In this document: piece after piece, positions 46,201 through 54,521 of the stretch
Layout of the letters: every line of letters starts with the position of its first letter
Position numbering within the stretch: position 1 is the first letter of the stretch
NCBI RefSeq assembly: GCF_900187965.1
Contig: NZ_FZNL01000006.1
Location: 62,001 to 126,000, forward strand
DNA: 64,000 nt
Direction: 5' to 3'
Origin: Flavobacterium sp. ov086
GTDB lineage: Bacteria; Bacteroidota; Bacteroidia; Flavobacteriales; Flavobacteriaceae
The notes under the pieces: generated by a model
Databases searched by the model: none
Told to the model about the DNA's origin: nothing
The model's input: only the letters and a program-made list of their open reading frames with translations
Position numbers and translations under genes: made by a program

Positions 46201-46244
46201 GTACACATCAGGGCAATAAAAAATCCTATATATTTATATTTCAT
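43212..46244 (-). CDS. SusC/RagA-type TonB-linked outer-membrane transporter, PUL 2
   Basis: A 1010-residue outer-membrane importer. Signal peptide to about 20 ([15 protein letters not shown]), CarboxypepD_reg-like domain ([35 protein letters not shown]), plug with [25 protein letters not shown] and [29 protein letters not shown], and a barrel ending in Phe (MGLNVAF). It comes after the SusE/F-like gene and before SusD. It is distinct from the PUL 1 SusC in sequence, so the two systems import different glycans. Confidence 0.97.
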   Translation of the reverse strand: [1010 protein letters not shown]

Positions 46245-46290
46245 CTTACTATCTTTTATTAATTAAATGCTATAACTGGATTATAACAAC

Positions 46291-47688
46291 TTATTTTTTG
46301 GTAATAAATACTCTTTCCAATTCGGTATCCAGAACTACTTTATACACTCCCGGAGCAGCAGGATATTTAGCATTTCCGTTTTCTCCCGGTGACATGGTAC
46401 AAATACCGTTTTTGATTAATCTCCAAGACGGACTCCACCACTGACCTGTAAAAGTCGCTTCTATTGGTCCTGTCAAAGTATATTCACCTAATAATTGGTA
46501 AGGGTTATTTGGGTTATTTGCCAAGTGTAATCCTGTTTGAACCCACGCTGTCCATGTATCCCAATCCGTACCTTGAATTCCGCTACCGCAAACGCTCACA
46601 AAAGGTCTTCTTTGTGCTTCGACATCGTGCCAAAGTCCGTTGGCAACATCTGCCCAAACCTTACTTGATGGCGTATATTTTGTTGCAGTATATTTTAATG
46701 TATTCGGATTTACTTTTATGATGTAATATCCTTTTGTTGGCAAGATAACTGGGGTTGAAACAACATCATCAACTAGTTCTCCGGCAGCATTCAATCCAAA
46801 ACAATGTGGGGCAAAGTCTGATTCCTGACCTAAGAAATAAATTTCTTTATTGTCTTTGTCAGCATAATATTTGAATTCGAAATCCTGTCCGTTTTTCTCA
46901 TGAAAATACATTGGAACTCCAACTGCATCAGTTGTTAAATTTGTACCTTTTGGCTGATCACATAAGTAGATTGCCGGATACTCATTTGTCGCTACTATAT
47001 TTATATTTAATGTTCCTGTGTTTGGAATAGCAAATTTATCTTTTGCCGTAATAGTCAATACATAATTGGCTGCCGTCACTGGCAAAGTATATGTCTTATT
47101 GAAAGTATAAGACTGTGGCGCTCCTTGTAACTGAACCATTTCGTCGATTCCTAATTCAGCACATTTAATCTCAATATAATCAATTCCTGAGTCGTCGTTA
47201 ACGACAAAGTTTACGGGCATTTCTTTGCTTGTAGACAATAAAACAACCGCTCCTTCTTTTGGCGTTACCATTGTGATTGCCGGCGCAGCAAATTCTCCGT
47301 CTAAACGTAAATTAATATCTTCGTTAATGGCGTTACCGGAAACATCTGTTATGGTTAGTTTTATTTTGAAAGCTTCAGAAGTTCCTCTGTTAGCAGGAAT
47401 TTCAAAGAAGTAACTCAAATCATACGATTTAAGTAAAGGGTCTGTCGCAAAGGTGATCACTTTATCAAGTGACAATTCCGGAATCTGAATTTGTACGCTC
47501 TTTAATCCTAAATCATCTGCCAAAGCGGCTTTAATTTCAAATTTTCTACTTGGTGCGCCATAAATTTCTTTTGTAGACACTACCACCGTAGGATTATCAG
47601 AACTTGGAAAATCTGATTCGTTATTTTGACATCCTGTAAAAAGGACAGCAAAAAGGGCGAGAAAAAATAAAAATACATTTTTTTTCAT
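46291..47688 (-). CDS. SusE/SusF-like surface glycan-binding lipoprotein
   Basis: A 465-residue lipoprotein (signal FLALFAVLFTGCQNNESD). The N-terminal two thirds are Ig-like beta domains; one begins near APAITMVTPKEGAVVLLSTSKEMPVNF. The C-terminal part resembles SusE/SusF starch-binding-like modules: EIYFLGQESDFAPHCFGLNAAGEL and QLLGEYTLTGPIEATFTGQWWSPSWRLIKNG, with exposed aromatic residues suited to sugar stacking. It probably helps hold glycan at the cell surface. Its place ahead of susC is unusual; such genes more often follow susD. It is the first gene of the PUL 2 enzyme operon. Confidence 0.82.
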   Translation of the reverse strand: MKKNVFLFFLALFAVLFTGCQNNESDFPSSDNPTVVVSTKEIYGAPSRKFEIKAALADDLGLKSVQIQIPELSLDKVITFATDPLLKSYDLSYFFEIPANRGTSEAFKIKLTITDVSGNAINEDINLRLDGEFAAPAITMVTPKEGAVVLLSTSKEMPVNFVVNDDSGIDYIEIKCAELGIDEMVQLQGAPQSYTFNKTYTLPVTAANYVLTITAKDKFAIPNTGTLNINIVATNEYPAIYLCDQPKGTNLTTDAVGVPMYFHEKNGQDFEFKYYADKDNKEIYFLGQESDFAPHCFGLNAAGELVDDVVSTPVILPTKGYYIIKVNPNTLKYTATKYTPSSKVWADVANGLWHDVEAQRRPFVSVCGSGIQGTDWDTWTAWVQTGLHLANNPNNPYQLLGEYTLTGPIEATFTGQWWSPSWRLIKNGICTMSPGENGNAKYPAAPGVYKVVLDTELERVFITKK

Positions 47689-47794
47689 TTCTTTAATTTT
47701 AAGGTTAGGTTAGTTAGTTGTTTAATTTGATAATTAGAAAATGAGATAATTAGATAATTGGCCAGATTAATAATTTTCCCATTTTCTATTCTTT

Positions 47795-47946
47795 TATAAT
47801 TCGATAATGAGAAATTGATCATCAGCAATAATTATCTAATTGACTAATTATCTCATTTTCTAATTTTCTTTTTTTTATAATTCGATAACGAAAAATTGAT
47901 CATCAACAATAATTATCTAATTGACTAATTATCTCATTTTCTAATT
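47795..47946. repeat. Tandem duplication of an ~81-base unit
   Basis: Two copies start at 47,795 and 47,876 (both tataattcgataa) and share gaaattgatcatcarcaataattatctaattgactaattatctc with few changes. Each copy ends in a word complementary to tagaaaatgagataattag at about 47,735, so either can pair with that upstream arm. It would lie in the leader of the PUL 2 mRNA. Confidence 0.8.
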
Positions 47947-48354
47947 ATTCCTTTCATTGAAATATTCTTCTAAAATTTATTTAAACCCGCAGCTTTTTTT
48001 TGGCCGCGGGAATGATAAGTAATACGTAAAACCAACTCTTACTATCTTATTTTAAAGAAGGCTCAATTCTTTAAAACAATAAAAAAAAACTTATCGTAAA
48101 ATAAACACTTATAACATACACAGTAATACAACTTAAATATTACTACAAGTGCAAAGTAATGTCGAGTTTAAACTTTTAAGGAGGGGTAAAATGGAAAAAA
48201 AAGGAGGTCAAAATTGCAATTAACTATTATTTTGGGTTAAAAATTACTAAGTGTGAAAAAATAACTACATTTTTTTAAATAATACATAATTATCTGATTT
48301 TGATATGGTTTTACAGCTAAAACGTTTGCGTCTTTTTGAATACAGTTGTTTTTC

Positions 48355-48620
48355 ATTGCGAGGAAGGAGAAATCGCATTACAAAATCCACAAAGTGAACC
48401 CAGCATTTGTCTTTGCGAGAAACGAAGCAATCTTACTAAAAATTCCACAAAGTAACACCGTATTTGTAGAGCTACTTGCGAAGATTTCTCCTCCCTAGAA
48501 ATGACAAGATTGTGGTTCAAAAAATCGCCAATCTTTGTAGAGCTGCTTGCGAGGATTTCTCCTCTGTCGAGATGACAAGATTGTGGTTCAAATTGCGAAT
48601 GATGGATTGATCCCGAAGCC
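48355..48620. repeat. gagaaatc/gatttctcc repeat block behind HTCS 2
   Basis: Two tandem copies of an ~71-base unit start at 48,463 and 48,534 (tttgtagagct, then gatttctcctc and atgacaagattgtggttca). The upstream half carries the reverse words (gaggaaggagaaatcgc, cgagaaacgaagcaatc), so the block can fold on itself. A cccgaagcctcggg palindrome lies at 48,612. The same family occurs at 11,835 and 61,710-61,815. Confidence 0.75.
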
Positions 48621-48689
48621 TCGGGACATCTCTGCAATATATTTTGTTCCTTCGGAACTTCTCGAAAAAAAAATGAAAATAAAAACCTT

Positions 48690-51600
48690 TTACTTAATAA
48701 CATTCAAATCTGCATTGAACGAACTTTTGTATTTTTTAATGTATTCTGAAGGTGTCATTCCAAACAGTTTCACAAATTGCTGTCTGAAATATTTAGGATC
48801 TTCAAAACCAACTTCGGCACTTGCCTGAGTTATATTAATATCTTCGGTGAGCATTAACATGGCTGCTCTTCGAATCCGGACTGATCGGATAAAAGCATTA
48901 AGCGTTTGTCCGGAAATGATTTTGATTTTTGTGTACAACGTTCTATGGCTCATTCCCATTTCGAGAGCGAAGTTTTTAATAGTGAAATCCCTTTTGTGAA
49001 TGTTGGCTTCTACAATATCAATACATTTCTTTAGGATTTCCTGATATTCTACAGGAACTTTTTGTGTGTTTTCTTTAAGCGTAATACTGTCTAAGAAATA
49101 GGTTCTAAGATTGCTACGGTTTCTTAATAAAGATTCTACACGCGCCACGAGTATATCATCATCAAATGGTTTTGTGATATAATCATCAGCTCCATCACTA
49201 ATTCCTTGTAGATGTGTTTCAGGATTTTTTGATGCGGTTAATAAAATTACCGGAATATGAGATAAAGCAGCATCTTCTTTTATTTTTCGGCACAATTCAA
49301 GACCGTCCATTTGCTCCATAGTAATGTCGCTTATTACCAGATCTGGCATGTGTTTTTTGGTAAGTTTTAGACCTTCTTCTCCATTTTCGGCACTGTAAAC
49401 AATGTAATTCTCCGAGAACAATTTGATCAGATAGGCTCTGATTTCGGCATTATCATCAATTATTAAAACGGTGCGTTTGTCCGTCAGCATTATTTTTTGG
49501 AAATCATTTTCTGAAACCGAAGCGTTAGAAAATGGATTATTATCTTCGATTTCATCAACAATCAATTCATTAAATAATTGACTTCTTTGCGGAATTTCAT
49601 TAGTAATTTCTACATCTTCAAAATGACTGTTACCTTTTAGAAATATGAGTGTAAACACACTTCCCTTCCCTACTTCGCTTGTACAGCTTACGGTACCTTT
49701 ATGTTTGTCTACAAAATATTTTACGATATAAAGCCCTATTCCAAAACCGGTTCCTACTGAAACTTTAGAATTGATTTGTTTGAATTTTTCAAAAATAACG
49801 TCAATGTCTTTCTTTTCAATTCCGTCGCCATTATCAGCGATTTCAAGAATTACTTCACGATCATTCTCATCAAGATTAAGATTAATTGTTCCGCCAATTG
49901 GTGTGTACTTAAAAGCATTTGACATTAAATTAAACAACGAGATTTCGATTTTTTCATAATCGCCTATAATCTCAATTTCATGATCAGGAATATTAAAATT
50001 GTAATTGATATTCTTCTCTTTTGCCTGATTTACAAAACACTGATACACTTCGTTACATAAATTATTTACATTGATTGTAGATAATCTAAGTGAATCGGCA
50101 TCGTTTTCGGCTTTTCTAAAAAGTAATAACTGGTCTACCAGACTCAATAGTCGTCTAGCATTTCTATGTGCAATTGCCAAATCACTTCCTGATGATCCGT
50201 TTTGAACACTTTCTTTCTGAACCGCTTTTTTCAACGGATTAATAATTAGCGATAGTGGCGTGCGAAACTCATGCGAGATATAAGTAAACATCGACGATTG
50301 TTTTTCGGCAATTTCCTTTTCTTTCTTGCTTTCCAGTTCAGCAATTTTAACCTTATACTTTAGTTTTTCCTTGTTTTTATGATATTCCAAATAAGCAAAA
50401 ATACTCGCAATACCTGCCAATAAATATAATGCATATGCCCACCAGGTTCTATACCAAGGCGGTAATACCTCTATCGTAATCAGGCTTTCTTCTTTATTCC
50501 AGCCGCCTTTAAAATTGGTTGTTTTTACCTTAAAAGTATATTTCCCTTCTGGTAATCTCGAATAATTTGCTTTTCGGGCCTGACCCACAAAATTCCATTG
50601 TTCGTCCCAGCCTTCAAGAAAATAAGCATAATTTATTTTGTCGGCATTATTATAATCCAAGGCAACAAACTCAAGTGATAAGGTAGTTTGATCATATGGC
50701 AAACTCACTTCTTTGATTTTTCCAGAATCCCATTCTGAAACCAGATCTGCTTTATTGTCTTCAATTGACTGATTGTTTACATAAAAATCAGTCAATAATA
50801 AATTATTTTCTTGATTGTATCCTTTAATTGCCTCAGGAAAAAAGATATTAAAACCATTGATTCCTCCAAACAAAAATTCTCCTGACGATAATTTAATTCC
50901 TGCATTAAAACTAAACTGATTGCTCTGAAGCCCATCGTTTACAGAAAAATTTCTAAAAGTTTTTCTTTTTTTATCAAATCTGCAAATGCCGTTATAAGTA
51001 CTCATCCAGAGATTTCCTTCTTTATCTTCGAGCAATCTCAAAATAGTATTCGATGGCAAACCATCATCTGTAGTAAGTCTTTTGAAGGTGTTTGTTTTTC
51101 GGTCAAACAATAACAATCCACCTTCCTGAGTTCCCAACCAGAGATTCTTGTCTTTGTCTTCATGAATACACCTTACTGGATTCCCAATAGTTACTTTACT
51201 GATTTTTCGTGATGCTTTTTCTATCGAAAATAACGACGTATAATTTCCGCCCCAAAGTTTGCCATCACTTGTTTCGATAAGACATTGCAAATTACTGATG
51301 GATTTATCAAAGAGGTCAAAGTTATTCTGAGCTCTGTTGAATAAATACAATGAACCTTCGTTTGTGGCACTCGCCCAAATATTAGCTTTAGAATCTTTAT
51401 AAACGAACCAAATGTTTTTTTCTGTTTGTTTAGTAAACGGATTATAACAGGAATAATGTGTAACGGTATTATTCTTTGGATTTATTTTATTGACACCACC
51501 TGCCCAGCTCGAGAGCCAAATTTCGTTATTATTGTCCCGAATGATACTGGTAATAAAGGGACTGGAAAGCTTATTACTGTAATTGACATATGAATTGTTT

Positions 51601-52778
51601 TTTCTATTCCAATATTTTAATCCCGCCCCATCTGTACCTACCCAAAGATTCTTTTTTTCGTCTTCACAGAAGGATAAAATAAAATTCTCAGCTGGATTAT
51701 TGGCATTATATCTTATACTTTTAAAATATTTGGGCGTATTACTCAACATACTAATTCCGCCTCGTAGCGTACCAAACCATTTATTTCCTGATTTGTCTTC
51801 GTACAAACTCCAAACCGAATTACTTTTGACCAGATTATTGTCTTTTACCGTATTCGACGTAATGGCTTTTTTATTGTCGCCAATCACTCTGTAGATTCCG
51901 CAACCGTCTGTTGTAATCCAAAGGTCTTTTTTCTTATCCGGAAGAATATCTGTAACGCTGCATTTATTTGGAAGATAATTATCTGAAAGAGTACCTGATT
52001 TGGTATTAAAAAGAAAAACACCTTCGTCAGTTCCGAGCCAAAGATTACCATCTACAGCAGATTTCATTGCTTTAACTTCTATCGAAAGCGGGAAAACAAC
52101 TTTCAAATTTTTTGTAGAATTGTTGTAACTACAAACACCAATATTTTTGACATATATCCAACAATGCCCATTTTTTAGGTCTGTCTGAATTGCTATGGCA
52201 TCATAATTATCGATAATAGATTTATTGTCTTTCGCTTTAAGCGGAATATGTTTACCCACAAATAATCCGTTTTCGAAACTAATTAATCCCAGATTTTGTG
52301 ATGCCACCAAAACTAAATTATCAGAAACCGAACTGGTTTGATGAATAATATCTTGTAAGATTTTGGGCTTCTTATTTGAAACAATATATTCAACGGGGCG
52401 AAATGTAGCATTGGTTTTATTATAAATACAGATTCCGTTAGAGCCTCCAATCCAGATATTATTTCTCGAATCTCCTTCGATATTATAAATCGTATTAAAC
52501 AGCAGCGAGTTTTTATCGTTGATTCTATTGCGATAGACTTTAAAATTATAACCATCGTAGCGGTTTAGTCCATCATAAGTTCCAAACCATAAATAACCGT
52601 CTCTATCCTGAAAAATTGTAGTTACTGAATTGTTCGATAAACCATCAGATATATCAAGAAACTTTACGGGATTATCCTGTGCCTGACCTTTGGATACAAA
52701 GCCAATTAAAAGTAGAAAATGCAGAACAAAATACTTCAAAATAAGGTGATGTTTTTTGGTTTTGTGTAGAAAGCACAA
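48690..52778 (-). CDS. Hybrid two-component system regulator (HTCS) of PUL 2
   Basis: A 1362-residue membrane-spanning sensor-regulator. Order: signal peptide (YFVLHFLLLIGFVSKGQAQ); periplasmic propeller repeats (LWFGTYDGLNRYDG, NIWIGGSNGICIY, LWLGTDEGVFLF and so on, about 30-690); Y_Y_Y domain; membrane segment WWAYALYLLAGIASIFAYLEY; kinase with His about 835 in YISHEFRTPLSL, ATPase boxes NLMSNAFKYTPIGG and GTGFGIGLYIV; receiver with Asp about 1149 in VISDITMEQMDG; C-terminal AraC-type domain (MGMSHRTLYTKIKIISGQTLNAFIRSVRIRRAA). All key residues are present. It lies just upstream of the PUL 2 operon and should activate it on binding a galactan-derived ligand. Confidence 0.95.
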   Translation of the reverse strand: MCFLHKTKKHHLILKYFVLHFLLLIGFVSKGQAQDNPVKFLDISDGLSNNSVTTIFQDRDGYLWFGTYDGLNRYDGYNFKVYRNRINDKNSLLFNTIYNIEGDSRNNIWIGGSNGICIYNKTNATFRPVEYIVSNKKPKILQDIIHQTSSVSDNLVLVASQNLGLISFENGLFVGKHIPLKAKDNKSIIDNYDAIAIQTDLKNGHCWIYVKNIGVCSYNNSTKNLKVVFPLSIEVKAMKSAVDGNLWLGTDEGVFLFNTKSGTLSDNYLPNKCSVTDILPDKKKDLWITTDGCGIYRVIGDNKKAITSNTVKDNNLVKSNSVWSLYEDKSGNKWFGTLRGGISMLSNTPKYFKSIRYNANNPAENFILSFCEDEKKNLWVGTDGAGLKYWNRKNNSYVNYSNKLSSPFITSIIRDNNNEIWLSSWAGGVNKINPKNNTVTHYSCYNPFTKQTEKNIWFVYKDSKANIWASATNEGSLYLFNRAQNNFDLFDKSISNLQCLIETSDGKLWGGNYTSLFSIEKASRKISKVTIGNPVRCIHEDKDKNLWLGTQEGGLLLFDRKTNTFKRLTTDDGLPSNTILRLLEDKEGNLWMSTYNGICRFDKKRKTFRNFSVNDGLQSNQFSFNAGIKLSSGEFLFGGINGFNIFFPEAIKGYNQENNLLLTDFYVNNQSIEDNKADLVSEWDSGKIKEVSLPYDQTTLSLEFVALDYNNADKINYAYFLEGWDEQWNFVGQARKANYSRLPEGKYTFKVKTTNFKGGWNKEESLITIEVLPPWYRTWWAYALYLLAGIASIFAYLEYHKNKEKLKYKVKIAELESKKEKEIAEKQSSMFTYISHEFRTPLSLIINPLKKAVQKESVQNGSSGSDLAIAHRNARRLLSLVDQLLLFRKAENDADSLRLSTINVNNLCNEVYQCFVNQAKEKNINYNFNIPDHEIEIIGDYEKIEISLFNLMSNAFKYTPIGGTINLNLDENDREVILEIADNGDGIEKKDIDVIFEKFKQINSKVSVGTGFGIGLYIVKYFVDKHKGTVSCTSEVGKGSVFTLIFLKGNSHFEDVEITNEIPQRSQLFNELIVDEIEDNNPFSNASVSENDFQKIMLTDKRTVLIIDDNAEIRAYLIKLFSENYIVYSAENGEEGLKLTKKHMPDLVISDITMEQMDGLELCRKIKEDAALSHIPVILLTASKNPETHLQGISDGADDYITKPFDDDILVARVESLLRNRSNLRTYFLDSITLKENTQKVPVEYQEILKKCIDIVEANIHKRDFTIKNFALEMGMSHRTLYTKIKIISGQTLNAFIRSVRIRRAAMLMLTEDINITQASAEVGFEDPKYFRQQFVKLFGMTPSEYIKKYKSSFNADLNVIK

Positions 52779-53160
52779 TTATAAGCTAATTTATAGATAT
52801 TTCACAAAAACAAATAAACAAAATTCACATATACATCTTTATTTATAAGATTTTTTTCTTATTCCTTATTTTTAATAAGCCAATCCCTATAAATTAATAA
52901 TCTATTCAAAACCGATTTAATTTTACCAGAGTGAACGTAAAGTTTTTTTACTTTCAGCTTTTATAAAAGGAATCCCAAGGCGTCAGGACGCTTTCTATGG
53001 CATTCTTAGATAAAAATCTTTGCATTCTCTGCGGTAAAAAATAATTAGCTGGTACATTTTTATGTTTCTACACAACATTTAACGTTGATCAGTAATTACA
53101 CCCAACGGGTTATTATTATTTTCATTATGTAACAAAGTGATTCCCTTCCGGACAAGGCAT
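52779..53160. other. Spacer upstream of HTCS 2
   Basis: AT-rich, about 380 bases. It must contain the - strand HTCS promoter, but I find no convincing TAnnTTTG box. A small gtaaag/ctttac inverted word lies near 52,938-52,953. No gene is visible. Confidence 0.5.
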
Positions 53161-53196
53161 AAAAAAACCTCGTTTAATTTCTTAAACGAGGTTTTT
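53161..53196 (-). terminator. Terminator of the histone H1-like gene
   Basis: AAAAACCTCGTTTAA pairs with TTAAACGAGGTTTTT around a 4-base loop, with T-runs on the - strand, 18 bases behind the stop codon. Confidence 0.92.
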
Positions 53197-53213
53197 ATCT
53201 TTGAATACAAATA

Positions 53214-53390
53214 TTATTTTTTTGATTCTTCGATAGAAACTTTTCTGAACTCTTTTAAAAGTTTTTCAATTTCCAAAGTTGATTTACGTGCTCTTGGTCC
53301 AGCAGCTTTAACACCTTTCTCAGTTAAAGATTCTGCTTCTGCTTTGAATGCTTCGATTTCGGCGTTGATTTTTACTAATAGATCTTTCAT
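53214..53390 (-). CDS. Histone H1-like protein (Hc1 family)
   Basis: A 58-residue nucleoid-associated protein: MKDLLVKINAEIEAFKAEAESLTEKGVKAAG then PRARKSTLEIEKLLKEFRKVSIEESKK. This is the short histone H1-like (Hc1) form carried by many Bacteroidota, predicted to be two amphipathic helices around a basic PRARK turn; it is thought to bind DNA, but its physiological role here is unproven. ATG at 53,390 is chosen because the frame upstream is promoter and intergenic DNA. It has its own promoter and terminator and no link to the PULs. Confidence 0.9.
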   Translation of the reverse strand: MKDLLVKINAEIEAFKAEAESLTEKGVKAAGPRARKSTLEIEKLLKEFRKVSIEESKK

Positions 53391-53414
53391 GCTTATACTT
53401 ATTAAATTAAGCAG

Positions 53415-53447
53415 CAAAAATAAAATTTTCGGCGATAGATTTACCAA
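53415..53447 (-). promoter_or_regulatory. Promoter of the histone H1-like gene
   Basis: On the - strand TTG (53,445-53,447) and TATTTTTG (53,415-53,422) are separated by 22 bases and match TTG / TAnnTTTG. The -7 box ends 24 bases before the ATG. Confidence 0.7.
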
Positions 53448-53623
53448 ATTTGATGTTAAATTTATCACTGTTTTAGCCACTTGAGCAAAGATTCGTCACA
53501 AATTGAAACTTCAAAAACATAACACTTTATTAATCATACACTTACTAATTCCTTTCCTTTTCACAGCACTTCTATTAAAAGAAACAATGCAGATCGAAAA
53601 AATAAAAAAGTGACGTTTTTAAG

Positions 53624-53693
53624 CAAAAAATGCAGGATATAGAACAACATATACCCTGCAAAAACAGTTTCTATTCTAATTTAAGAATAGAAA
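53624..53693 (-). terminator. Double hairpin terminator after the hypothetical gene
   Basis: First hairpin on the - strand: TTTCTATTCT / AGAATAGAAA (53,668-53,693), perfect 10-bp stem. Second: TGCAGG(G)TATAT / ATATCCTGCA (53,631-53,660), followed by six T on the - strand, which fits Rho-independent termination. Confidence 0.82.
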
Positions 53694-53710
53694 ATATAAA
53701 AAAACACAAA

Positions 53711-54112
53711 CTACATTAAAAAAAATAAGGCCTTATCAAAATTGTTAAATCTCGACTTTAAAAAACTTAAATTTTGAGATATTACTTTTGGTACAGTTGG
53801 CATTTCTAAATCCGTTTTTTCTTTAAAATACAATTTTAAATCCTTTATGATTTCTGCCTTATTTCTGGTACCATCCAATAAAATCAGATTCTTAAGATCA
53901 TCTAAAAAAGACAAACTGCTGTATAATTGTTTATTGAATAAACACACCAGAATATTGGTGCCTTTTTTATCCAGTTTCAAAAAATCTAGAAATTCAGTCT
54001 TATTATATACTACATAAATGCAACGCTCAAAATCTGTAGATTCATTCTCATCAACAGCTAAAAATGAACTTTCATGAAATTCAAAGTCATCTTTGAACCT
54101 TCGTTTAAACAT
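53711..54112 (-). CDS. Hypothetical protein
   Basis: About 133 residues (MFKRRFKDDFEFHESSFLAVDENESTDFERCIYVVYNK...). No signal peptide or membrane segment; the pattern of alternating strands and helices (IYVVYNKTEFLDFLKL, NILVCLFNKQLYSSLSFLDDLKNLILLDG, KAEIIKDLKLYFKEK) suggests a small cytoplasmic alpha/beta protein, perhaps receiver-like in topology but without the receiver motifs. I do not recognise a family. The frame is open upstream to 54,160, overlapping the preceding gene, but ATG at 54,112 follows an A-rich stretch and seems the real start. A terminator follows. Confidence 0.6.
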   Translation of the reverse strand: MFKRRFKDDFEFHESSFLAVDENESTDFERCIYVVYNKTEFLDFLKLDKKGTNILVCLFNKQLYSSLSFLDDLKNLILLDGTRNKAEIIKDLKLYFKEKTDLEMPTVPKVISQNLSFLKSRFNNFDKALFFLM

Positions 54113-54131
54113 TTTTAAAAATGTTCCCTGA

Positions 54132-54521
54132 TTATCTTGTTCCCGGAGCTCCGGTTGCACCAGTAATTCCGGTCATACCTCCTCCAGCACCTGCAGTAGC
54201 AGCTGCCAGATCAGCAGCATTTACCATTCGATTCCACTTATTATCAAACCAATAGTAGTACCCTGGAGTAACGTCCGAAATTGTTTTAGTGTTATATACT
54301 AATAAACTTTCAGGGGTCGTTTCACCCAGTTTGTTTTTGATAGTTGTATTGTCTGTAGTACCTGTTAATTCAACATCCGGTATTAATATACCCTTGTTTT
54401 TAGCGGCAGCAGTAACATCTAACTGCGCACCCGATCTTGGGACATTTGTTCCGATACCAACCTGTGAATAAGCCGAATAACATCCTAAAACAAAAACTAA
54501 AGGGAGTAATTTATTCTTCAT
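54132..54521 (-). CDS. Short secreted protein with collagen-like end, probably truncated
   Basis: A 129-residue secreted protein (signal KNKLLPLVFVLGCYSAYSQ). VGIGTNVPRSGAQLDVTAAAKNKGILIPDVELTGTTDNTTI and LLVYNTKTISDVTPGYYYWFDNKWNRM are the usual N-terminal module of long flavobacterial surface proteins. The chain then enters collagen-like triplets (GITGATGAPG) and stops after TR. Relatives I recall continue with many more triplets and further domains, so this looks cut short, either by a stop mutation or by deletion. It ends 20 bases before the next gene. A working short secreted protein cannot be excluded. Confidence 0.7.
   Translation of the reverse strand: MKNKLLPLVFVLGCYSAYSQVGIGTNVPRSGAQLDVTAAAKNKGILIPDVELTGTTDNTTIKNKLGETTPESLLVYNTKTISDVTPGYYYWFDNKWNRMVNAADLAAATAGAGGGMTGITGATGAPGTR

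Larger units (their letters stand above)
47689..48689. other. 1-kb intergenic region between HTCS 2 and the PUL 2 operon
   Basis: Holds, from left: an attagataatt inverted/direct repeat block (47,730-47,946), a cccgcagc/ggccgcggg hairpin (about 47,986-48,010), AT-rich DNA that must carry the operon promoter (best but weak -7 candidate TTACTTTG on the - strand, 48,152-48,159), then a second repeat block at 48,350-48,620 just behind the HTCS stop. Apparent reading frames across the last block are repeat artefacts. I see no gene. Confidence 0.7.
53391..53710. other. Spacer between the histone H1-like gene and the hypothetical gene
   Basis: 320 bases holding the histone H1-like promoter (53,415-53,447) and two hairpins behind the upstream gene (53,624-53,660 and 53,668-53,693). 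Nothing else is recognisable. Confidence 0.65.

Noticed and set aside
48353..48703. 116-residue reading frame on the - strand behind HTCS 2
   Set aside because: It lies over tandem and inverted repeat words and overlaps the HTCS end; the protein is repeat-derived and resembles no family.
53391..53480. Longer N-terminus for the histone H1-like protein
   Set aside because: The extra 30 residues are hydrophobic and uncharacteristic, and the promoter boxes lie inside that stretch.
54113..54160. Upstream start of the hypothetical gene overlapping the collagen-like gene
   Set aside because: The added residues are the shifted frame of the collagen-like triplets; ATG at 54,112 is more natural.
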